This document shows positions 55,657 through 64,000 of a stretch of DNA of 64,000 bases, in pieces. The notes beneath the pieces are model-generated. The model did not search any database and was not told the DNA's origin. It worked only from the letters and a program-made list of their open reading frames with translations. Source of the stretch: Tachypleus tridentatus. Lineage: Eukaryota > Arthropoda > Merostomata > Xiphosura > Limulidae. The position numbers were made by a program, and so were the translations under genes. The stretch's first letter is position 1. Each line of letters begins with the position of its first letter. The DNA lies in the NCBI RefSeq assembly GCF_004210375.1, contig NC_134834.1, positions 153,345,290 through 153,409,289 on the forward strand, written 5' to 3'.

Positions 55657-56936
55657 CACTGTGTAACAAAATTTTTACTTTTTCTTGTTCCTAGGCAGAA
55701 ATTGTTATTTCCCAATTGCTTATACCTAAAGTAAATGGGGAAAAAGACTTGTTTTCTCTTCAAACCTTGCTTTTGTGACCTGGGTAACAAAATTTTGAAA
55801 TTTACTCATTTTCCAGAACATTCCAGGTAGATTAAGCGCTGCGTAACTGATAGAGAATTTTTTCAAACTTATAAGAATTTTCAAGAACTTTCTGGAATGT
55901 TGTAGAACTAACAAGAATTTTCTAGAAAGTTGTAGCACTTATGATAATTCTCAAGAGTCTTTTAGAATATTCTAGAGTTCTAGTTGCCTAAGTGAACACA
56001 TAGATTTTATCAGAGTTGACATCAAGAAGCTGGAAGCATTCTCCAGGTGCATTCGCTATGTTTGTGGCCAATATATCAATAAAAGAGCGAGAAAGTACTC
56101 TGTGACAGCATTTGCTGAAATGTGTGAAGCCTATAAGGTATATTTCGGCATGTCTGTCGGGTATCAAGACAAACCATGGGCACCTCATTTTACCTGCGAG
56201 CACTGCAAAATAACTCTAGAAGGTAAGACGGACAATTTTTGCTTGCTTGAATAGTAAGATTTTATACAATACAAATTTTAGACCTTTAAATTTTAAGTAT
56301 CTTTTAATTTATTTTTTTAAATTTCGAATAGTATAGAAAAAATATCACATATAAAATATTTTGCATGAACTTCTTACACAACTAGTGGATGAAACAACTT
56401 TATTCTTCATAATAACAATTTTATTGTGCTCTTTGCAGAATGGTACAGAAGGGAAAAGAGAGCCATGAAGTTCCTTATTTCAAAAATTGGCTTGAACCCA
56501 CTGACCACTCAAGCAATTACTACGTCTGCATGGTGGACCCTTCCAAAAGGCGGGCTAGCAATAATGCATCTGCGATAATGTATCCTGACCTTACATCATT
56601 CACCGCTCCAGTGCCACACTGTCTTAAGCTCCCTGTACCCACTCCGCCAGAGAGAAAGCAGCCATCTCAAAAACTATTCACTTCCAAACATTTTTCTATA
56701 ATTTTTGTATAAATACATGTAAATCTTCATTCATATGTTTTATTCAGACCTTATGTAAATGAAAATGTACAAATTTGCCCGTTTATACATAGAAAATAGG
56801 TTAATTTCTAAATTTCATTATCCAGGTCACGAAAGCAAAGTTTAAAGGGAATAATGGCCATTTTTTGTACTTTTACAATATAAGCAATTGAGAAATAACA
56901 CATACTATTAAGGAACAAAATTTGTATTACATAGTG
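55657..56936 (+). mobile_element. CACTA-like DNA transposon, internally deleted, both ends present
   Basis: It begins CACTGTGTAACAAAATTTT and ends with the inverse of CACTATGTAATACAAATTTT. The inverted similarity extends about 200 bp through the gttatttcccaattgcttat and ttttgtgacctggg blocks. TAA lies just outside both ends (55654-55656 and 56937-56939), a candidate 3-bp target duplication. The plus strand carries the N-terminal half of the transposase-like protein: AFAEMCEAYKVYFGMSVG then DKPWAPHFTCEHCK (56110-56215), and HSSNYYVCMVDPSKRR at 56500-56550. The C-terminal half, seen at 13 and 41 kb, is deleted. Confidence 0.65.
56440..56712 (+). pseudogene. Transposase-like N-terminal fragment of the CACTA-like element
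   Basis: A 90-codon open frame beginning MVQKGKESHEV. It includes LEPTDHSSNYYVCMVDPSKR, ASAIMYPDLTSF, APVPHCLKLPVP and TPPERK. I recognise this order of blocks (DHS..CYFC, KYP.LPSA..PVPH, LPVP.PP) from uncharacterised arthropod proteins. The upstream block WAPHFTCEHC (about 56190) ends in another frame. The frame then runs into the element's 3' terminal region (FSIIFV), showing the internal deletion. It is not an intact gene. Confidence 0.55.
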
Positions 56937-57151
56937 TAACCGATCGTATTGTGGAAAAAGTGTATCTTTAACAATTATCCATTTATCTCTGGCTAATATA
57001 AAATTACCTTTTTAGACAAAAAACATACCTACCTTGTTATTCACTAAAACAACACTAACATTTTGTCCATTCCTGATTTATATCATCAGTAACATAAGAA
57101 TCCTCGTAAAACTATAGATACATCTACTAATGATACACATGATTATCATGT

Positions 57152-57158
<7 letters not shown>

Positions 57159-57187
<29 letters not shown>
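57159..57187. repeat. (TA)n microsatellite
   Basis: About 29 bases of TA dinucleotides preceded by ttttattta. Confidence 0.95.
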
Positions 57188-57188
<1 letters not shown>

Positions 57189-57245
57189 CATAACATTGAC
57201 TATATACATCTACATAACTTATCCTATTTAATTACAACATCGTAA

Positions 57246-57740
57246 TTAGTTTATTGTGTTATTGAAATCATCGATTACACTTTCTTTACGAGATGCAGTA
57301 TTTACCCTGTTTACGTCATTTTGGGGTTTGTATACAACTACTTGAGGATCGAACTTCACTCATTTCCTCTTAGTTGTAGGGGTCACTTCAGGTTGAGTTG
57401 ATATAGAACCACGTGAGGTAATGTTATAGTCATGGGCCATTATCCCAACTTCTGATGTCACTGGGATATTTGGGGCATAATTCTCATTTACTGTGGCACT
57501 ACCTTCGGTACTGCTACGACTAAATGGGATTTTTTTTCTGTTGATATTACTTCATCACCTAATACAACATTGTCTTTTTTTCTGATTCTGGAGTTTCGAT
57601 TTTTGTCTGTAGTATTTCTTCATCGTCATCACGAGATAAATCAATCTCTTCTAAACTGTCATTCTCTTCATATGTGTTCTTATTTTGATCGTGTTTTCTT
57701 CATCAACTACACACTTATATTGATAAGGTCTGTAACCTTT
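57246..57740 (-). pseudogene. Degraded coding-like sequence of unknown type
   Basis: On the minus strand, 57510-57246 reads 80 or more codons with one stop (SATVNENYAPNIPVTSEVG, then TTKRK, a stop, and VKFDPQVVVYKPQN, ending NRVNTASRKESVIDDFNNT). Further upstream in another frame is an acidic stretch (YEENDSLEEIDLSRDDDEEI). The composition (hydrophilic, rich in Ser/Thr/Asp/Glu) and the few stops suggest an old protein-coding segment such as a cytoplasmic tail or a transposon ORF. I cannot name it. Confidence 0.3.
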
Positions 57741-57759
57741 TGTTTTCTTTAATCTTTAA

Positions 57760-60332
57760 TCTAAATTTGTGCGATAAATTTAGGTCAAACTGATTATCCT
57801 GAGAGGGATAGAATAGGTCCACTGAATAACAAGAGGTTCGAAAAAGCTAGTTTGAGATAATTTGTGGTTCTCTTATTTTGACTGAGTTCGTGAGAACGAA
57901 ATAAATAAACTGAACATATTATGAAATACATATTAATTAACTATTTTTAACACCACACATACACTTGTATGCTGGACTGACATTTCTACTGGTGTAAAAC
58001 ACCAAATAGAAAATAAATTTATTTTAACAAATCACAAACTTAATTGTACAACATATAACACAAGCCAAAAGAGAAGCTTTAAAAATATAACTGATAAAAT
58101 TAAGATACCTTAAAGCAAAGACAGTCAATAAACTTCAAATATTATTATCACTAGGTATCTCGAATTACAATAATTATACATTATAATAAACCACACTTTG
58201 TTCTACGCAAACAAAACAAAATCAAATCACAATAATTTATTGGCACATAATGAAGTCTTGAACTACAAAATTATATATACATATCAATTAAGTCATTTGA
58301 GACTTATATTAAAATACAAAATCAGATCATTCAAGCACATCCACAGTTAACCACATGTTGTTTAAACTTGGCATAACCCTTTCAATAATAAAAATAAGCA
58401 AGACGCTTTAGTAACATAAAATACACAATGAAGTTAAATAAAACCCTTTTATAAAACATCACGTCATTTATAGTAACACAAGACAAATAATTAAAATGAG
58501 AAATAAACAATTCAACATAAATCAGATTAAAATGCAAAATACAGTGCATCAGAATTATTTAAATGTATATAGCTTTAAAAATATTGAAATGAACGAGAAT
58601 TGCATACACACACACATATATAATATATGATATGTACAATTCATAATTTTAGAAAATAAAATACATACGTACAAAATATACACCTAAATCAACAGCAGCA
58701 ATGGGATCTTCCTTCTATAGCCCTTACCTTAACCTCAATAGCAGATCTTCTAGAAGTGTGGTATATTGCCTACTCGTTACCATGTTGTCCCTGGTCATTT
58801 CTTGGGCACAGGCCGAGGCTTACCTGGTATGGGCTAATTCTTTCTGCAGTTGATGAGCTTCTTCTTACAACTGGGAATGTAATGTTGAGTTCAGGTGCAG
58901 TCAGTTTTCTCTACGTTTGTACACGGCCCAGGCCGATAGTCCAATTTGGTTGCCATTTAGTAATAATGCTGCTTTCGTAACTAGAACCAAAACACTGTCA
59001 AGTATATAGTGATAGATGGAATTGCTGGTAGATCGACTCTGAACTATTGTAGAGGTAGTGTGTGTAGCTTTTTGGTCGATGGGTAGTTTGACAAATGATG
59101 GTGAGCAGGTCTGGCACTTTGTCTTGAAAGCGTTTTAGGATGGTGTCCAGGTGAAAATGTACTTCATGTAGGCTGTGACAAATAAGCCATAAGAAAACTG
59201 TAATAGTCCTGCCAATTCATTGGATACCAGTGTGGTTGCACGACAGCACCTAGACATGTGAGTGGTTGTTGAGCTTTTGGCTGGGCTCAAATTTGATGAA
59301 ATGTGAGTGCCTTGGTAGTACAGTCTGTTTGAGAAACATACATTGCAAACGTCTCCCTCTCTTGCAACCACATCCAAACAGAAACTGTATACATTTTATA
59401 CATGTTCATGTGCAATTTAAGTATTAGATGGCATTAATACTACTAATGTATTCTTCTATTCAGTGGACAAACTATATGAGACACTTAAAACAAATATGAA
59501 TTCCAATCTATCATTTAGTTAATCAGCTTCTACTGAGTTATACAAGTTTTGGGAAATTCCACCCCTCATCAGTAACCCTGGATGAAAATAAATCAAAGTG
59601 ACAAAACAACGCTTTTGATAGTGTTAGATTTATGTTAAATATGTGGCGTTTTTAATTGTCTTTTCTTCATCATGGTGAACCTATATTATAAACAATATGA
59701 AAAAATATGTAGTATTGATGTTACTAACTTATGGCTTTAAATTATTCAACAGAAAAGTTGCTTAACTTACTAAAAATAAATATATAGCTAAAACTTATCA
59801 TTTAATTCACTACTTGCCGCCGAGCTATATTATTCATCGGCAACATTTGATATTGTGAAATCAGTACATTTTGGGCTCTTTCCTGCTGCATTATATTTAA
59901 TTATGGAATGTTACTACCCTCTTCCTGAAAAATATTTATAATTGATCTCTGTACAAAATCAGTTCAATCAAAAACATAAATGGACACAGAGTCGAGACAT
60001 TTTACTGACAGTTTAAGTTATGAAATAGTTTTGGGGCAAAATGTACTTTATATGAGAAAAACAAGATAGCTTTGGAGTCATTAACTACCATTTTTATTGA
60101 GATAAAAATATATTGCAAGGACTATATCTCATGACCTGCAAAAGCAGAACCAGCGGCGAGGCAGTTATTTGCCGAATGGAAACCTCAGAATATGTGCTTA
60201 TGCAAAAGCCACTGTAGGCTTATACTTTATCATCTATGACTGCTTTAAGAGAACAATAACGTTTTCTATTTTCTCTAAATGTTCACTCTTCGGCCAGCAA
60301 TTGGTTTATGGAAACATAATACTGGAATTTGG
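57760..60332. other. Non-coding interval, unassigned
   Basis: AT-rich until about 58680. The stretch 58680-59400 is less AT-rich and contains opposed open frames (58756-58980 plus, 59135-59377 minus), neither with a recognisable domain or splice context. Two related GC-richer motifs (cttgccgccgagctat near 59815 and agcggcgaggcagttat near 60152) may be the ends of an unidentified element. Confidence 0.3.
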
Positions 60333-60571
60333 AGACTCGTAATCCGAGGGTCGTGGGTTCAAATCCGTGTTACACTAAATATGCTCGCCATTTCAGCCGT
60401 GAGAGCGTTATAATGTTCAGTCAATCCCACTATTCGTTGGTAAAAGAGTACCGTAAGAGTTGGAGATAGGTGGTGATAACTGGCTGCCTTCTCTAATCTT
60501 ACACTGCTAAATTATGGATGGCTAGTGCAGATAACCCTGTGTAACTTTTCGCGAACTTCAAAATAAACCAA
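60333..60571 (+). mobile_element. tRNA-derived SINE, 5' truncated
   Basis: It starts at the anticodon-arm position (gagactcgtaatccgagggt), keeps the B box gtgggttcaaatccg, and continues through cactattcgttggtaaaag to a diverged tail gcgaacttcaaaataaacca. The A box is lost. Confidence 0.9.
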
Positions 60572-62114
60572 GCCAAGCTAGAATCTCAGAATTTCTCCTA
60601 GTAAGGAACAAAGTGCAGATATCTATTGTGTAGCTTTCTGCTCAAATAACTCACAAATACATTTTTCTAAAGTATCAATCTTCTGATTAACAAACTGTTG
60701 AATGTCTAGACGAGTGCAGATGAACAATGTATTATGCAGTGTTTTTGTTTATTCTTATTTTATGCAGTTTTCGCATAGCATAATATATGGTCCAGAAAAC
60801 TGGTAGTTCATTTTTGTTCCAGCTGTCTTTGTTTCTTTATTGCTTCCCAGAGATAATACCAGCTCTGCTTACAGAATATATTGTTCTAATCCATCATGTT
60901 GTTCAACCATGTACACAACAACAGTGTCCTTTATTGGTAGGATGTGTGATATTTTGAAATTATAGCCTCCTCTATCGTGAATGATAATGACTAGTCATGT
61001 GAGTAGTGATATCTGCTTTAAGCAAATCCAACATTTCTCACTAATTAATTACATTTTCTATAAAGAACTGATTTGAAATGATCAATTGTAACTACAATTT
61101 TTCATGACAACACAGGAAAACATTAGCTAAGCTCAGAGCTCATTTCGATCCCATTAATACCTCATCAATTTGGTGATAAAAAGAATCCAGTCTAAGACGT
61201 AGGAAACACTGCACCACTGTGTGACATGATAAGTGATGGCACAGATTTTATCATTTTCTGCTCAGGAGTCTTCAAGTGTAGAAATGATAGCATTTCTAAG
61301 AACTTACAAGTGAAAGTAAAGAGAAAAGTGACTGTATTACGTCAGTCACTATTCAATAAATAGCCACAATGATCAATGTGAAATTTTCCAAGTGAGTTAA
61401 TATGACTAATGAGTCCTGCTGGTATTTATTATTGAGGACATTTGTTTGTTTGTTAATGATTTGGATAGAGTTTTGTGCACTAATATGTTTAAATTTACTG
61501 TGAAAACCCTACATTTTCTGAATGTGTTTTCATTCATCTATCAGAACCTTGACATTTCTTAAAGCATAACATTAAAGACTAGTTTTTACATTGAGTAGCA
61601 TAAAATTATTGAACTTGGTTATGGAAATTTGTTATAGTCTCATTAGTTTTGTGAAAAATAAGATACATTTTGATACAAGAATCTATTGCTGATGAAATTT
61701 TTAACTGTAAGGAAAAGCATAGGGTTCCTGGTTCTGCTTTTAGGAATTTTTAATTCAAAAAATAAATTTATTTTAAATATGTAGCAGTCAAGCCAATACT
61801 TACTTGAAGTACTGCAGCAAAGACTATTTAGAGAAATTTCATTCTGATGTTCAAAAATGTTAGGTTTCTAGATGATTTTTATATGAGCTTTTGTATTTTA
61901 GCAGTTGTATAATGTTGGAAATACAAAGTTGAATGAGTATAGATATAATTAGTTTAAGCTTTGGAAGTTTAGCTGGAGTCTCTTTTTTTTGCAAAATTAT
62001 ATTTGGTTTAGAGTTGTGACTGTTGAATATATATATATATATATCTACATACATATCTTATTTTAAGTTAGTTAAAACTAAGAAGGAGAATTTTATTTTT
62101 TGGATGGTTGATAT
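60572..62114. other. Non-coding interval
   Basis: No gene or element recognised. An AT dinucleotide run lies at about 62026-62043. Confidence 0.4.
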
Positions 62115-62240
62115 GATGATTCAAGTAGCTGACGATGGCCAAAGAAGGTCGAAACGTTGTTCGGTCCTTTACATATAATTTTCTCAACCCAAACCAGTCG
62201 TTTTTTGGTATATATTTTTCTCTATAAATTGGTTGGTTTT
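62115..62240 (+). mobile_element. Penelope-type tail fragment with hammerhead-like core
   Basis: The sequence CTGACGAtGGCCaaagaaGG then TCGAAACG (62129-62156) resembles the conserved core that recurs at the ends of Penelope-like elements: CUGANGA, a short stem (GGCC with GGTC, one G-U pair, AAAGAA loop) and GAAA. A single extra T sits between CTGACGA and the stem, so it is not a canonical hammerhead. The following ttctcaacccaaaccagtcg segment is my recollection of common companions in arthropod repeats. The minus-strand open frame at 62068-62265 is a translation of this repeat, not a gene. Confidence 0.35.
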
Positions 62241-62511
62241 TTTCGTCATCACTGATTTCTACCACATAGCTTTCTCACATATTTTATAAAGATAAATAAA
62301 ATAAACATGTTTTTGTCCATTTCGTGAATATGTATCTCTGTGGCAATGGAGTTCAAAATCAGAAATCCTAAACAGAAAATATTCTATAGTTAAGTTTTTC
62401 TCCTATGGATCTTAGTGTCTTACAATATAACGTTTATGCCTATATACCGTGAATCCCACGGCTCATGATATGCGTCTCGTTTCCGCAAAATCGTGTTTTA
62501 CACTTGGGACG

Positions 62512-62565
62512 AAGGTGTACTATTCGATTAGAGAAGAGTAGCCCAAATATTGACGGTGCGTGTAA
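62512..62565 (+). mobile_element. Small SINE remnant
   Basis: tgtactattcgattagagaagagtagcccaaatattgacggtgcgtg aligns with the middle of the main SINE (actattcgttggtaaaagagtagcccaagagttggcggtg). Ends are lost. Confidence 0.5.
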
Positions 62566-63005
62566 ACTAAAGGTTACGAGCACGAAACCTAGTTTTTGAA
62601 GTTTGTCTTACTTGGATTTCATCGTGACTGGCATTATGGACATTCAACGTGAGGAACGAAAAGCTAAAGATCTAGCACTCATCCAGCAGGGATGATCGCC
62701 CAATTATCTAAATACGCAAACTCAACTGAGTTTTTAAGATACACGAAAAATAAACCTATTGGTCATGTTGTAAGGACAGTAAAAACAAGTGTACCTATGT
62801 TACAAATAAAACAAATGCTTTATTTGTAACTATGTAAATGAAAGTCTACTTATAGGTCAGGTTTTCTCTCTGAGTAAAACTGTAACTACGCAAAAGCAAG
62901 AATAATGCACGCTACACAGAAGTTTAAAGCAAAGATAATATAATTACACACATTCAAGTTAAACAAGAGGTCCTAGTACAATATTCAATAATCCTTAGCT
63001 TTCTA
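62566..63005. other. Non-coding interval
   Basis: No recognised feature before the Tc1 element. Confidence 0.4.
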
Positions 63006-63925
63006 CACCCTTGTGCAAATTAATTGAAACCCGCTGATTTCTTTTAATAGTCATTTTTTCACACAGACGGCGCCATTAGCTGTGTTTTGCAGTATGGTCG
63101 ATATATTTTTGGGATATATGACGAAAGTTTGAGGAATATTACGCTATTCGAAATTGCGTTAGAAGGGCAAGGAGACCAGTCAAAAAACAACTTCTTACCA
63201 ACTCAATGAAGAAAAAATGGTATCAATGGGGTCCGAAATTCAAGAACTGGACGCAAGAACAATGGAGGAAGGTATTATTCAGTGACGAGACTCATTTCTT
63301 CGTACAGGGTCAAAGAAGTCTGCATGTTCGCAGATCTCCAGGTAAGAAACTTCGAGAATCTCACATCAAACAGTTCGTAAAACATCCCTTGAAGATGTTT
63401 TGGGGCTTTTTCAACTTATATGGTGTCGGAGGCTTACATATCGTAGGAGGTGTGATGCGAGGACCACAGTACATCGAAGTTTTGCAGAGAAGAGTCATTC
63501 CAAAATTGAAAAGAGATTTCCAGATGGATCTGGCATTTTTCAGCAAGATCTGGCTCAGTGCCACACATCGAAACTTGTGAAGAAGTTTATGACTGCAATG
63601 CAAATAAAGGTGCTGGACGGGCCTGGAAACTCTCGGACTTAAATCCTATTGAAAATCTTTGGGCGATTTATAAAGAAAGACTGCGGGGAAAAGATTGTAC
63701 TGCGAAAGATAAGCTGATTGAGGTGTGGTTTCACGATCCAAAAGTGAGTAAAAATTGCAGTCAACTCGTGGACTCGATGCCAAAGCGGATTAATGATACT
63801 CTGAAAATAATGGAGGTCATATCATGTGTTAATTTGTTAGTAATTTGTGGATTGTCAGAAATAAAACGCAAAAATTGAAAAAATCGTTATTTTCTGTCTT
63901 GTTTCAATTAATTTTCACAAGGGTG
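63006..63925 (+). mobile_element. Tc1-like transposon, 920 bp, both ends present
   Basis: The left end caccctTGTGCAAATTAATT and right end aattaattttcacaagggtg are inverted and flanked by TA (63004-63005 and 63926-63927). The plus strand encodes most of a DD34E transposase: FSDETHF (first Asp, near 63270), IFQQDLAQCHTSK (second Asp, near 63550) and DLNPIENLW (Glu), with 34 residues between the second Asp and the Glu. Frameshifts near 63510 and 63635 break it. It retains the middle segment that the 750-bp copies at 12 and 40 kb have lost. The DNA-binding N-terminus expected of a full Tc1 element is missing. Confidence 0.9.
63206..63878 (+). pseudogene. Tc1 transposase, frame-broken, N-terminus missing
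   Basis: The reading runs MKKKWYQWGPKFKNWTQEQW, then VLFSDETHFFVQGQRS, GLHIVGGVMRGPQYIEVL (63430-63490), then in a second frame KRFPDGSGIFQQDLAQC, and in a third DLNPIENLWAIYKERLRG to MPKRIND. All three catalytic acidic residues are present but in three frames. A typical Tc1 transposase is about 340 residues; about 220 are represented here. Confidence 0.85.
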
Positions 63926-64000
63926 TATACCAAAGATGATTTCAAATTATCATATTCAATAGAGAGAATTCCAACTCCTAATAAATATATATATATATAT
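63926..64000. other. Window end with AT microsatellite
   Basis: Plain AT-rich sequence ending in a (TA)n run from about 63985 that continues beyond the window. Confidence 0.8.

Noticed and set aside
59135-59377. 80-codon minus-strand open frame with a CNVC motif
   Set aside because: A single CxxC pair without a partner, no recognisable homology and no splice context.
62068-62265. 65-codon minus-strand open frame (FRPSLAIVSYL)
   Set aside because: It is the translation of a Penelope-type repeat tail in reverse, a common false gene call.

Overview
This is a stretch of an animal nuclear genome: AT-rich, intron-bearing, and dominated by transposable elements. The tRNA-derived SINEs that recur here and the mix of CR1, Penelope, Tc1, hAT and mag-like Ty3 elements suggest an arthropod. 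I associate this SINE type with chelicerates and especially horseshoe crabs, but that link is recollection, not something the sequence proves. There are no bacterial features, rRNA genes or CRISPR arrays.

Region 1 (about 2.37-21.3 kb) is the one clearly recognisable housekeeping gene, the ubiquitin-eS31 fusion gene (RPS27A) on the minus strand. Four coding exons (13693-13646, 8003-7949, 2996-2779, 2572-2423) splice to a 156-residue protein with canonical GT/AG sites. Its introns hold a dispersed repeat family, a TA-flanked MITE, a CACTA-like DNA transposon with a Tc1 element nested in it, and a CR1 LINE relic. A possible 5'-TOP leader exon lies near 21.17 kb. A hAT transposon relic with SINEs inside it follows at 21.5-22.9 kb.

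Region 2 (23-38 kb) carries a Penelope-like fragment, a decayed Tc3-like transposase, a possible isolated first coding exon (28.1 kb), several SINEs and CR1 fragments. It also holds a small unrecognised gene (31.85-33.36 kb, plus strand) that encodes a signal peptide, an N-glycosylation-rich ectodomain and a C-terminal membrane anchor. Its terminal exon has a second, diverged tandem copy downstream.

Region 3 (38.1-50.7 kb) is a diverged direct duplication of 9.2-22.9 kb, including the first coding exon of RPS27A. In this copy, the roughly 5.4 kb that in copy 1 lies between 16.2 and 21.66 kb is absent. In its place is a decayed mag-like Ty3 retrotransposon (44.8-49.5 kb, minus strand) with a 5' LTR but no recognisable 3' LTR.

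Region 4 (50.7-64 kb) contains the rest of the second hAT copy with an intact terminal repeat, more SINEs (one with an exact 11-bp target-site duplication), a second CACTA-like element with both ends, a coding-like relic near 57.5 kb, a Penelope-type tail and a 920-bp Tc1 element with both ends. Apart from RPS27A and the small membrane-protein gene, almost everything recognisable here is mobile DNA. The CACTA-like transposon, the duplicated ubiquitin exon and the orphan membrane gene are the items most worth following up.
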